Shown here: piece after piece, positions 17,676-25,317 of the stretch
How positions within the stretch are numbered: position 1 is the stretch's first letter
Layout: each line of letters begins with the position of its first letter
Source of the DNA: Streptacidiphilus albus JL83
Lineage (GTDB): Bacteria > Actinomycetota > Actinomycetes > Streptomycetales > Streptomycetaceae
Assembly: GCF_000744705.1 (NCBI RefSeq)
Contig: NZ_JQML01000001.1
Span: forward strand, 1,426,001 to 1,490,000
Reading direction: 5' to 3'
Length of the DNA: 64,000 bases
Translations under genes and position numbers: made by a program
The notes under the pieces: generated by a model
What the model was told of the DNA's origin: nothing
Databases searched by the model: none
The model's input: only the letters and a program-made list of their open reading frames with translations

Positions 17676-18488
17676 ATGACCAGCGCCACCACCCTCACTG
17701 TCAGCACTGCCAACGTGAACGGACTCCGGGCCGCCACCGGCAAGGGCTATGTCGAATGGCTCGCCGCCACCAAGGCTGACGTCGTCTGCCTCCAGGAGGT
17801 CCGCGCCGAAGCGCCGCAGCTCGCCGCGCATGTCCGCGAGCCCGAGGGCTGGCACACCCTGTGGGCCCCGTCCGTGGCCAAGGGCCGCGCGGGCGTCGGG
17901 CTGCTCTCCCGGACCGAGCCGCAAGCCCAGCGGGTCGGCTTCGGCTCGGCCGAGTTCGACACCACCGGCCGCTACGCCGAGTTCGACCTGCCCGGCCTGA
18001 CCGTCGCCAGCCTCTACCTGCCCTCGGGCGAGGTCGGCACCCCCCGCCAGGACGAGAAGGAGCGCTTCCTGGAGGAGTTCCTGGAGTACCTGAAGATCCT
18101 GCGTGCCCGCGCCGCCGCCGAGGGACGCGAGGTGCTGGTCTGCGGCGACTGGAACATCGCGCACCGCGAGGCCGACCTCAAGAACTGGAAGACCAACCAG
18201 AAGAACGCCGGTTTCCTCCCCGAGGAGCGCGCCTGGCTGAGCCGGGTCCTGGACGAGGCGGGCTACGTCGACGTCGTCCGCTCCCTGCACCCGGAGGCGA
18301 CCGGCCCGTACTCCTGGTGGACCTATCGCGGCCAGGCCTTCGACAACGACGCGGGCTGGCGGATCGACTACCACATGGCCTCCCCCGGCCTCGCCACCAA
18401 GGCCGTGTCGGCGGTGGTGGAGCGCGCCGCCACGCATGCCGAACGCTGGTCGGACCACGCGCCGGTCACGGTGACCTTCGAGCTGTGA
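17676..18488 (+). CDS. xth: Exodeoxyribonuclease III
   Basis: A 270-residue AP endonuclease/3'-5' exonuclease of the EEP superfamily, used in base-excision repair. Visible motifs: TANVNGLRAA at the N-terminus (metal-ligand Asn), CLQEVRA (metal-ligand Glu), DWNIAHREADLKN (catalytic Asp/Asn), GWRIDYHMAS and the C-terminal SDHAPV with the catalytic His. Length matches the family. CAGAAT at 17664-17669 is six nt before the ATG and there is only a GGAG too close to serve as a ribosome site, so it is probably leaderless. Confidence 0.95.
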   Translation: MTSATTLTVSTANVNGLRAATGKGYVEWLAATKADVVCLQEVRAEAPQLAAHVREPEGWHTLWAPSVAKGRAGVGLLSRTEPQAQRVGFGSAEFDTTGRYAEFDLPGLTVASLYLPSGEVGTPRQDEKERFLEEFLEYLKILRARAAAEGREVLVCGDWNIAHREADLKNWKTNQKNAGFLPEERAWLSRVLDEAGYVDVVRSLHPEATGPYSWWTYRGQAFDNDAGWRIDYHMASPGLATKAVSAVVERAATHAERWSDHAPVTVTFEL

Positions 18489-18523
18489 CGATTCGACGCG
18501 AGCCGACTGTTCGAGCTCTACTT

Positions 18524-18690
18524 CGACCTGTAAAGGGGCTCTGAACTGGGGTCTTTCAAATTTACCACAACGGCGTCGCTACAGGCCAAGGGTTTTCTGG
18601 CCTGCAGCGACGCCGCGTTTGGACCAACTGCACAGTAGTCAGGCGTCTCTCATGTGCACCGGATGTGACCCGAGATCGAACTCGGCGAGG
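18524..18690. repeat. Dispersed intergenic module, copy A
   Basis: Contains TACTTCGACCTGTA, GGGGCTCTGAACTG, a long hairpin (18571-18615) and CTCTCATGTGCACCGG followed by ATCGAACTC. The same parts in the same order recur at 22197-22370 and, less exactly, at 23311-23550; a related copy is at 49253-49408. Confidence 0.6.
18571..18615. terminator. Hairpin within module A, downstream of exonuclease III
   Basis: Arms 18571-18588 and 18598-18615 pair at 17 of 18 positions with a 9-nt loop and are followed by CGTTT. It lies 83 bp after the xth stop and is the likely terminator. Confidence 0.75.
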
Positions 18691-18741
18691 ACCAACTTCC
18701 GGGTCGGAGTCGAGCGGGCACACGCATCCCAGGTTTCGGCA

Positions 18742-18966
18742 TCAGCTCACCTTGTGCGCCATGACGTGGCACTAAGTACAGCTCGCGTATCCCGCAGACA
18801 GAAAAAGCGGGACATCTCGCCTCTTCGCCTCGGCGAATGCCTCAGGACACCAGGGCCACCAGTCGATCGGGTTGCTGGCGTGCTGCTGCAGATACGGCGA
18901 GCTCATGGCCCCAAGGCGGTTTACACGGAACAGGGTTGCACACCCAGCTCCCCCCGATCGGCGCAC
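18742..18966 (-). pseudogene. N-terminal remnant of a YyaL/DUF255 thioredoxin-domain protein
   Basis: The minus strand reads [19 protein letters not shown], then [20 protein letters not shown] and GYASCT, a clear match to the start of YyaL-type proteins (TSPYLLQHADNPVDWWPWG...). The normal CHWCH redox motif is broken: the Trp codon is TAG, after which CHVMAHK continues in the same frame until a TGA at 18744-18742. No start codon is intact, and the remaining ~600 residues of the family are absent. A decayed fragment. Confidence 0.85.
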
Positions 18967-19190
18967 CGCGACCGAAGCGCTCCACGCGACGCGGCCGACA
19001 CCTCGCTGTACTACGCCATCTCGTGGTCGGAAAGCTCTTTCCCTATCCGCCCGAATTCTCCAGACCCACGATGGATCGGAGGCTTCCTCGGAACCGCGAG
19101 TCGTCGCGGCAGCTCCGCTGGGGTGGGAGCTGCCGCCCCGTGCATGTGTCGACGGGCTTCGCGCCTTCTAACGCGTTCGGGAGTGCTCGT
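18967..19190. other. Gap without a supported gene
   Basis: Only short frames that are shadows of neighbours; no promoter or repeat is evident. Confidence 0.4.
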
Positions 19191-20552
19191 TCAGCGGTTG
19201 GTGCGGGTGATGGGCGGGGGTGCGTAGCGGCCGGTGGTGATGTCCGCGTGCGGGAGGTACTGGCGCAGGATGAGCCGGAAGAGGACGTCGGGTTCGGTGG
19301 TGGGGAGCCAGTTGGCTTCCTTGTCGTGGCCGGGGTTCTCGCGCTGGAGGTAGAGGGTGAGCCAGCCGTCCGCCTCGTAGTGCAGGTCCTTGTTGAGGCT
19401 GCCGAGGTGGTAGCGGTTGATCGGGTTCTCGACCAGGAAGCCCTGGGGGTTGAGGTACATGGTGACCGACCAGAAGGCGCCGACCGGGGGGAAGTGGTCG
19501 GGGCCGAAGTGCAGTTCGTGGGTGTGCTCGCCGGACAGCGGGTAGCCGTCGCCGTCGAGGATGGCGCCGACGTAGTACGCCTCGTCCGCGCTGTTGGCGA
19601 GCAGGCCGAGCTGGGCGATCTCCAGGCGGGAGAAGTAGTCGGTGCCCCAGTCGCCGATGGTGTCGGGGTCGACCAGGACCCAGCCGTTGCGCGAGGGTCC
19701 GGCGAAGGGCATCTCGGCGTACAGGTCGTGCAGGCCGTCTGCCACGGCACGCCGGAGCCCGTCCACCGCGGCCGGGTCCAGCGCGGCCGGGTCGAAGGCG
19801 CGGTGCGGGGCGATGCCCAGCGGGGCGAGCAGGCCCAGGACCCCGGCGTCGGCGGCCGGGGGCGGGGACGCGGCCAGGCAGTCGGCGAGCATCCGGTAGA
19901 AATCCAGGGGATCGCCGGCCGGGCTGCGGAAGTCGCGGGCGGGCGGGTTGGCGGCCGGGTCCGGCTTGGACGCGGTCGGGTCCGCCGGGCGCAGTGCGAT
20001 CCGCCCCTGCAGGGCGACGGCGGCGGGGACGTCGTCGTCCAGGATGGTGACCCGGGCCAGCAGGCAGATCAGCGCGGTGGGTGCGGTGATCACCCGGGTG
20101 ATCCCGTCGGGGACGGTGCCGCGCCAGCCGGGGCCGGTGAGCAGGAAGTCGCCGCCGTGGGTGTCGCCGGTGCGGGTGCCGACGTAGCCGAAGCTGTTGG
20201 TGTACATGTCCAGCAGTTGCACGGTGAAGTATCGGTCGTCGATGGCCGGGACGGTGAGCACCATCGCGCCGCCGCTGAGGTCGACGAAGGTGCGGGAGTA
20301 GGGGGCGTCGACGATGGGGGTGACGAAGTAGGTGTCGCGTGGTTCGGCGCGGCGCGGGGTGTGGTGGATCTCGTTGATGGCCCCCAGATGGGTGGGTGCG
20401 GTGGTGTCTACGTGCCACTCCCACAGGCTGCGGTGCATCTCCAGCAGCGGGAAGCCGTAGCGGAACGCGACTGTCCCGGCCCAGTGGCCCAGGTTCGCCT
20501 GCGCTTTCTCGTGCCCCTGCGTGATCTGCTGCACCAGTGACTGCGCGTCCAT
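19191..20552 (-). CDS. DUF1254/DUF1214 family protein
   Basis: A 453-residue protein. The DUF1254 part (about residues 30-170) contains YFVTPIVDAPYSRTFVDLSGG and PAIDDRYFTVQLLDMYTNSF; the DUF1214 part (about 330-440) contains FWSVTMYLNPQGFLVENPINRY and LYLQRENPG. No signal peptide is seen. The biochemical role of this widespread family is not established. Start chosen at the ATG with CGGAG six nt upstream. A C-terminal fragment of a second family member lies just upstream, so the locus once held two copies. Confidence 0.88.
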   Translation of the reverse strand: MDAQSLVQQITQGHEKAQANLGHWAGTVAFRYGFPLLEMHRSLWEWHVDTTAPTHLGAINEIHHTPRRAEPRDTYFVTPIVDAPYSRTFVDLSGGAMVLTVPAIDDRYFTVQLLDMYTNSFGYVGTRTGDTHGGDFLLTGPGWRGTVPDGITRVITAPTALICLLARVTILDDDVPAAVALQGRIALRPADPTASKPDPAANPPARDFRSPAGDPLDFYRMLADCLAASPPPAADAGVLGLLAPLGIAPHRAFDPAALDPAAVDGLRRAVADGLHDLYAEMPFAGPSRNGWVLVDPDTIGDWGTDYFSRLEIAQLGLLANSADEAYYVGAILDGDGYPLSGEHTHELHFGPDHFPPVGAFWSVTMYLNPQGFLVENPINRYHLGSLNKDLHYEADGWLTLYLQRENPGHDKEANWLPTTEPDVLFRLILRQYLPHADITTGRYAPPPITRTNR

Positions 20553-20592
20553 CTGCACTCCGATCGGGTGACGGCGGTGGTGAAGGCTCCCG

Positions 20593-20905
20593 CTAGGACC
20601 GGGCGGTGAGGTCACCGGGGCGCCAGCTGCCGTCGAAGGCCGGTTGGGCGGGGCCGTAGATCCGGAAGTGGCAGAACCAGCCCCGGCCGGGGACGGCCTG
20701 GATCCAGCGGCCCTCGGTGCCTTCCGGCCGGGTCGGACCGAAGTGCAGGTCGACGTGGTCGGCGCCGTCGGCCGGGGTGAGGTCCTCGAACAGGGAGCGC
20801 AGGGCGGCCTGGTCCTGCTCGGCGGTGACCTCGGAGCGGGTCTGGGCGTCGTAGCAGGTCACCGACCAGAACAGGCCCGCGGGGACTCCCGCCCGGGTCG
20901 CGCCT
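20593..20905 (-). pseudogene. C-terminal fragment of a second DUF1214 protein
   Basis: The minus strand reads GLFWSVTCYDAQTRSEV, LTPADGADHVDLHFGP and GRGWFCHFRIYGPAQPAFDGSWRPGD, the typical C-terminal half of DUF1254/1214 proteins. Upstream of GVPAG the similarity ends without any start codon, so about three quarters of the gene is missing. A GTG at 20862 could give an 89-residue product but falls inside a conserved strand (FWSV) and is not a credible start. Confidence 0.8.
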
Positions 20906-20918
20906 GACTGCGCTCGCG

Positions 20919-21227
20919 GTGACCTCGGCCGGTGAACTACTCACCGCCACCGAGAGTGGACAGCTGCTCCTGCTCTCCGTTCTCACCAGCCCTGCGCAGC
21001 CGACGGCTGGCACCCCGAGCAGCTACGAGCTTGCCAAAGCCGCAGCCACTACGTTCCTGGCCGCCACTTCCGAACTCCCCGCCGACGGCGACCTGGAGAC
21101 CGACCTCATCCTCACTGACGGCACCCGCACTTGGGCAGCCGATGATCTCTCGACACTGACCGAGTCCGACCCGACGGATCCCACCTGGCTACAGCTTCGC
21201 GCCGCCGTCAACAAGATCTTGACTTAG
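20919..21227 (+). CDS. Hypothetical protein, possibly the C-terminal end of a truncated gene
   Basis: A 102-residue frame from a GTG start: mostly helical, acidic, no signal or membrane segment (TESGQLLLLSVLTSPAQ, SYELAKAAATTFLAAT, TWLQLRAAVNKILT). The frame stays open upstream of the GTG (TALAV), directly at the point where the opposite-strand DUF1214 fragment breaks off, so this may be the tail of an incoming gene. GC is lower than in the flanks. Family not recognised. Confidence 0.4.
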   Translation: MTSAGELLTATESGQLLLLSVLTSPAQPTAGTPSSYELAKAAATTFLAATSELPADGDLETDLILTDGTRTWAADDLSTLTESDPTDPTWLQLRAAVNKILT

Positions 21228-21296
21228 GGTGCGTGATCGACGCTGATCTGCCCTGGATGTACGCGAGCGTCTTCCAGCGTCCTGCGGCACAGGACA

Positions 21297-21548
21297 CTAG
21301 AAGTAAGTGACCTGAACGACATGGATCTGCTCATGCCGGACGATGGTCAGATACTCGAACATGCCGCCTGGGACGTCGGCGGTTCTGCTCTTCGGGTTCT
21401 CACCCCGGTACAGGGTCCCGTCGAGGTAGAGGGCTGCCGCGGCTCGGACCAGCTCGTCAGCTCTGGCCTCGACTTCGGCGACGAAGGCCGGCGGTGCACC
21501 GCCGATCACGTATTTCTCTTCTGGGAGGTACTCCCACGCCCACGTCAT
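21297..21548 (-). CDS. RelE/ParE-like small protein, putative toxin
   Basis: An 83-residue protein (TWAWEYLPEEKYVIGGAP, ARADELVRAAAALYLDG, GGMFEYLTIVRHEQIHVVQVTYF). Size, helix-strand pattern and the C-terminal strand pair fit RelE/ParE-fold toxins. Its ATG overlaps the stop of the upstream DUF6247-type gene by 4 nt, so the two are translated together, as in toxin-antitoxin operons. No catalytic residues can be assigned with confidence, and toxicity is inferred from context. Confidence 0.6.
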   Translation of the reverse strand: MTWAWEYLPEEKYVIGGAPPAFVAEVEARADELVRAAAALYLDGTLYRGENPKSRTADVPGGMFEYLTIVRHEQIHVVQVTYF

Positions 21549-21898
21549 GCGCCCAACGCCCGGTAGGCGGCTCGGATGATCTCGGCAGCGGTGAGGGCGT
21601 GGCGCCGGGAGTCCTCGGGTTCCTCCTCCACCTGCATGAGGTACTCAGCTCGACGCAGCTTGAGGGCAATCTCGGGGTGCCGCTCGATCTCAACGATCAC
21701 GGCCCACCGCAGGAGGAACCCTCGGAGGGGATCGAGTGTGTCGGAGTCGATGGCCATGGTGATCGCTTCAGCCTGCTCAGCCTGCATCTCCAGCAGACGA
21801 TCCGAGGCCACGACCGCCAAGGCGGCCTTGAGGGCGGTGATGGTCCGCTCAGGGCGCGGGATCAGCTCTTCAGCGTGGTGCTCCGGCTGTGCGGTCAC
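21545..21898 (-). CDS. DUF6247-like protein, putative antitoxin partner
   Basis: A 117-residue helical protein (RPERTITALKAALAVVASDR, LRGFLLRWAVIVEIERHPEI, AAEIIRAAYRALGA) that matches my memory of the actinobacterial DUF6247 family, typically found next to RelE/ParE-like genes. GTG start with GGAGGACAC directly upstream. The gene comes first in the pair, as most antitoxins do. No DNA-binding motif is obvious, so autoregulation is uncertain. Confidence 0.6.
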   Translation of the reverse strand: MTAQPEHHAEELIPRPERTITALKAALAVVASDRLLEMQAEQAEAITMAIDSDTLDPLRGFLLRWAVIVEIERHPEIALKLRRAEYLMQVEEEPEDSRRHALTAAEIIRAAYRALGA

Positions 21899-22417
21899 GT
21901 GTCCTCCGTGCGTTTAGGCCGAGACCACGTTACAGCGCGACAAGCCCTCCGCTCAGCCGCTTGGGCTGGCGCGCCACCCTGTTCGCCTCACCCGCCCTTA
22001 GCACGCCGACCAGTGCCAGCGCCAACCACGGATAACCCTGCGTGGCGCTCGTCAGTACGCGGTCGACGCTGCGGTTCTCGTCACCGCTCAATACCTCTCA
22101 ACACGTCTCATTAGTTGGGGGTCCGGCGTGTGCACCGGTTGTGCACCGGTCCTCAGGCAGGCCACAAACATGCAGGTCAGGGGCATATTCATACTGTACT
22201 TCGACCTGTAGAGGTCTCCTGGACTGCGGAAATGTAGCCAGAGCGATGTGAATCGGTGCAGGTGAGGAGAGTCTCTGCCTGCACCGATTCGTTTCAATCG
22301 GAGGCGACGAGGCACTTCCGCAAGCTCTCATGTGCAATGTGTGCACCAAAATCGAACTCACTCCGGCGAGGCCCGCAGCCGTGAAGTCCTGCGGCCCGGG
22401 CGGTACATCGACCGGTC
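21899..22417. other. Intergenic region with repeat copies C and B
   Basis: No gene is supported. Copy C (22031-22150) contains CTCAATACCTCTCAACAC and TGTGCACCGGTTGTGCACCGG, which recurs at 49253-49330. Copy B (22197-22370) contains TACTTCGACCTGTA, a hairpin and CTCTCATGTGCAATG followed by ATCGAACTC, the same layout as 18524-18690. Confidence 0.6.
22250..22290. terminator. Hairpin of module B
   Basis: Perfect 13-bp arms 22250-22262 and 22278-22290, with extra GAGA/TCTC pairing inside the loop and GTTTC after the stem. It resembles the hairpins at 18571-18615 and 23483-23528. Confidence 0.75.
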
Positions 22418-22855
22418 TCAGACCGCCAGAACCTTGACCTTCACAGGGCTACCCGTTCGCCCAGCATCGGCTCGGTCCAGTCGATCGCCGAGGAGAGTGG
22501 AGATGTCGTCCACGTCCGAGGTCAGCACGGTCACCGGCTTGTCGACTGCGGCCAGCGCAGTGGCGACAACCATGGCGTCAATGGCGTATTTGTGCCCATG
22601 CAGACCCGCGCTCTTCAGAAGGTTCGACGCAGCCCTGGCCAGATCCTGTGTGAGAGGGACGGCCACCAGACGGGACAGCGCCCAGTCGAGCCTCGCGGAA
22701 TGCACTCCAACGCAGTCGGCCTCAACGACGGTGGCAGCCGCGATCACGACCCGGACGTCGTCCTGGGCGGCCACCACCAGACGCGCCGTCATCTTCCGAT
22801 CGGCACGCAGGTAGAGCGAGAGGGCCTCGCTGTCGAGCACCCAGGTCCCACTCAC
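22418..22855 (-). CDS. vapC: PIN-domain toxin VapC
   Basis: A 145-residue PIN-fold ribonuclease. Acidic active-site residues are visible: LDSEALS at the N-terminus, VVEAD in the middle, IDAMVVATA and TSDVDD near the C-terminus. VapC toxins cleave RNA, often tRNA or rRNA, when the antitoxin is lost. Its start overlaps the stop of vapB by 4 nt (ATGA). Confidence 0.88.
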   Translation of the reverse strand: MSGTWVLDSEALSLYLRADRKMTARLVVAAQDDVRVVIAAATVVEADCVGVHSARLDWALSRLVAVPLTQDLARAASNLLKSAGLHGHKYAIDAMVVATALAAVDKPVTVLTSDVDDISTLLGDRLDRADAGRTGSPVKVKVLAV

Positions 22856-23124
22856 GCGACCTCGCCACGCGGCACCGCGCCGTAGATCTCCTCGCGAGCC
22901 GCTCGGACCTCCTCAGGCGTGAGCGAACCGTGGATCTCCTCATTTGCCTGGATCATCGCCTGAAGATTGTCACGCTCTATCTGGCGCCGCACAGCCGCCT
23001 CGACATACGGCGAAACGCCACGCTTCCCCACGCGGTCGCGTACCGAATCGATGACACTGGCGTGAAAGGACACCGACACGGAAACGGTCGGATCCTGCTC
23101 AGGGGCGGGAGTGCTGTCAGCCAT
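22852..23124 (-). CDS. vapB: VapB-type antitoxin (ribbon-helix-helix)
   Basis: A 90-residue protein: an N-terminal strand VSVSVSFHASVIDSVRD with helices GVSPYVEAAVRRQIERDN fits a ribbon-helix-helix DNA-binding domain, and the acidic C-terminal helix (LTPEEVRAAREEIYGA) would wrap the toxin. First gene of the vapBC operon. The message appears leaderless: TAGAGT ends six nt before the ATG, inside a 21-bp palindromic operator. Confidence 0.85.
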   Translation of the reverse strand: MADSTPAPEQDPTVSVSVSFHASVIDSVRDRVGKRGVSPYVEAAVRRQIERDNLQAMIQANEEIHGSLTPEEVRAAREEIYGAVPRGEVA

Positions 23125-23130
23125 ACCAGA

Positions 23131-23153
23131 ACTCTAGCAAAACTTTTGCCAGA
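23131..23153 (-). promoter_or_regulatory. vapBC operator/promoter: 21-bp palindrome over the -10
   Basis: Positions 23133-23142 (TCTAGCAAAA) and 23144-23153 (TTTTGCCAGA) are inverted repeats around one C, with 9 of 10 pairs matching. On the minus strand the -10 hexamer TAGAGT (23136-23131) lies partly in the arm and six nt before the vapB ATG. Binding of VapB or VapBC here would block the promoter directly. Confidence 0.8.
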
Positions 23154-23583
23154 GCAAGAGCGGACAGATGTCGACGACCCGAATTGCCATCGATCGGGAT
23201 GCGCAACGCGCCGTTCGCCGATCGGGCGGACGCCCTCCGCACCAAGGGGAGACGATCAGTCGATTACCGCAAACCCACTGGTCAGAGCCCTCATCGAGCT
23301 GCACTTCGACATCTGAGCAGGTGGGCGACTCGACCCTTGTCGGACAAGGGTCGCGGCCCCGAGAAGGGGCTCTGACCTGCATTAATGCCACTCTGCATTG
23401 ATCGTTGATCATCACTGGTTTTCAGTCTCACGTGGAACGCGCGTGGAAGGTGATCTTGATTTCCTGACTGGCCGTCAGTAGCCACGGAGACCCTGCCGCT
23501 CACTACCGAGAGCGACAGGGTCTCCGTGTTGCACCGGGCATGTTCGACTCACCTTGATGTCGTGGCCTACCGGGCGAGTCACG
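23154..23583. other. Gap with repeat copies E and G
   Basis: No gene is supported. 23311-23385 (ACTTCGACATCTGAGCAGG ... GGGGCTCTGACCTG) aligns with parts of 18524-18555 and with 49337-49408. 23431-23455 carries a doublet (CGTGGAACG/CGTGGAAGG). The hairpin at 23483-23528 is followed by TTGCACCGG and TTCGACTCACC, similar to the end of modules A and B. Confidence 0.5.
23483..23528. terminator. Hairpin of module G
   Basis: CACGGAGACCCTG (23483-23495) pairs with 23516-23528; after one mismatch CGCT (23497-23500) pairs with AGCG (23511-23514). This 13+4 bp layout with one mismatch resembles the hairpin at 18571-18615. Confidence 0.75.
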
Positions 23584-23962
23584 TCAGATATGCGCGCGGA
23601 TCTGACGAACGGGATGCCCGAGAACGTCCCCGAGGGCCGTGAGGTCCTCCGCGCTGAACCAGCGGCGCTCCGGGTTCCATACGGCTATCTCGAAGCGTGC
23701 GAAGCCGCAGGGCCAGTCGTAGTCGAGCGCATCCAGTGAGGTCGCGGTGCCGCAGCACGGGACTTCGGTGACGAGGGTCGTAAACCCGCTCTCGGCGTGT
23801 TATTCGAGGAGGTCCGACCACCTGTTCCGCCACGGGTCGGCGGGCTGGTGGCCGGTGGTGAAGTGTTCGGCGGCTTGGAGGCGGGCCAGGATCTTGGGCA
23901 GGGACAGGTCGGAGGCCAGGCCGCTGCCGGAGTACCAGACCGGCTCCTGGCCGTGGTCGGGG
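23584..23962 (-). pseudogene. Conserved hypothetical protein with in-frame TAA and missing 5' end
   Basis: One minus-strand frame encodes PVWYSGSGLASDLSLPKILA, ADPWRNRWSDLLE, then TAA (23802-23800), then HAESGFTTLVTEVPCCGT, ALDYDWPCGFARFEIAVWNP and ALGDVLGHPVRQIRAHI before the true stop at 23586-23584. The two parts read as one continuous globular protein in the same frame, so the TAA probably replaced a Tyr codon. The 5' end runs without a start codon into the nickel permease gene. Family function unknown; I have only a general memory of such sequences in streptomycetes. Confidence 0.7.
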
Positions 23963-25111
23963 TCAGACCTCGTCCGCCGCGGTCAGCTCGCCGCCGCCGG
24001 CGAGTCCGGCGGTCCACTTCTCCTCGACGTTCCCGAAGCGCCAGATGAGCAGGGCGGCGGCCCAGGTGACGACGAACATGCCGACGATGACGAAGCCGGC
24101 CTTGTTGATGTCGAACCCGGCCATGTCGTCCCAGAACTGGCCCTTCAGGTTCAGCTCCTGGGGCAGCAGGCCCAGGACCTCGACGGTGCCGATGAAGAAG
24201 CAGATGGCCACGGACAGGCCGGTGATGGCAAGGTTGTAGTAGACCTTGCGGACCGGGTTGAGGAAGGCCCAGCCGTAGGCGACGTTCATGAAGCAGCCGT
24301 CGATGGTGTCCATCAGGCTCATCCCGGCGGTGAACAGGATCGGCAGCGCCATGATCGCGTACCAGGGGACGTGCTGGGTGGCCAGCAGCGCCGTGGTGGC
24401 CAGCAGCGCGACCTCGGTGGCGGTGTCGAAACCCATCCCGAAGACCACACCGACCGGGTACATCTGCCACGGCTTGCGAATTGCCCGCATCCACTTGCCG
24501 AAGAAGCGGTACATCAGCCCGCGCGCCTCCAACTGGGCCTCCAGCGCGGCTTCGTCGTACTCGCCCCGGCGCATGGAGCGGAACACCCGGACGATCCCGG
24601 CCAGGATCACGATGTTCAGCACCGCGATCAGGTACAGGAAGCTCGCCGAGACGACCGTCCCGAAGACCCCGCCGAACTGTTCCAGGCTGGAGTTGTCGTT
24701 GGAGACCGCCGAGTACACCGTCTTCTCCGCGAAGACGATGCCGACCCCGATCGCCACCACGATCGTGGAGTGGCCGAGGGAGAACCAGTAGCCGACGCTC
24801 AGGGGGCGCTGACCCTCACTCATGAGCTTGCGGGTGGTGTTGTCGATCGCCGAGATGTGGTCGGCGTCGAAGGCGTGCCGCAGCCCCAACGTGTAGGCCA
24901 GCACCGCTACGCCGACCCCCATCCCCTTGTAGTGCTGGGGCACCACCAGAAAGATGAAGATCCCGAAGCCGATGACGTGCAGCGCCACGATCGAGCCGAA
25001 CATCAGCGCCGCCCGCCGCCACTCCGCCGGACTGAGCGCCTGCTGCAACTGTCTGTACCGGCCGACCAGACCAGATCCGCCTGCCGGGGTCACGGTGCCG
25101 GACATCGCCAT
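23963..25111 (-). CDS. NiCoT-family nickel/cobalt permease
   Basis: A 382-residue membrane protein with about eight hydrophobic segments. The NiCoT signature RHAFDADHISAIDN lies in helix II, and the other family blocks are present: LGHSTIVV, GFDTATEVALL and TAGMSLMDTIDGCFM. These permeases import Ni2+ (and Co2+) with high affinity for urease, hydrogenase or Ni-superoxide dismutase. Start chosen at the ATG with AAGGAG six nt upstream rather than a longer upstream frame, because that longer version would place the operator inside the coding region. Confidence 0.93.
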   Translation of the reverse strand: MAMSGTVTPAGGSGLVGRYRQLQQALSPAEWRRAALMFGSIVALHVIGFGIFIFLVVPQHYKGMGVGVAVLAYTLGLRHAFDADHISAIDNTTRKLMSEGQRPLSVGYWFSLGHSTIVVAIGVGIVFAEKTVYSAVSNDNSSLEQFGGVFGTVVSASFLYLIAVLNIVILAGIVRVFRSMRRGEYDEAALEAQLEARGLMYRFFGKWMRAIRKPWQMYPVGVVFGMGFDTATEVALLATTALLATQHVPWYAIMALPILFTAGMSLMDTIDGCFMNVAYGWAFLNPVRKVYYNLAITGLSVAICFFIGTVEVLGLLPQELNLKGQFWDDMAGFDINKAGFVIVGMFVVTWAAALLIWRFGNVEEKWTAGLAGGGELTAADEV

Positions 25112-25166
25112 CGACTGCTCCTTCGCTGCCGCAGCCGGAGCAGGCCGGCTGACCGGGAGGTCCTTA

Positions 25167-25217
25167 TTGCACATTAAATGCAATAGCTAAAGATAGCCAG
25201 GAAGGGTCCCGCGTCAA
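25167..25217 (-). promoter_or_regulatory. Promoter and Nur-like box of the nickel permease
   Basis: On the minus strand TTGACG (25217-25212), a 16-bp spacer and TATCTT (25195-25190) form a good sigma-70-type promoter. At the expected transcription start lies TTGCATTTAATGTGCAA (25183-25167), which fits the tTGCaa-N5-ttGCAA consensus described for Nur, the nickel-responsive Fur-family repressor of Streptomyces. Binding there would shut off import when nickel is plentiful. Confidence 0.75.
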
Positions 25218-25317
25218 CCCTGCCCCCATCCAGCCCCGGACTGAGGCTCCTTGTGGGCTCTCGGTGACCACGGGGCGATTTCGTCGGACTGTCCGAGGGG
25301 GAGGTGGCGTCCGATGG

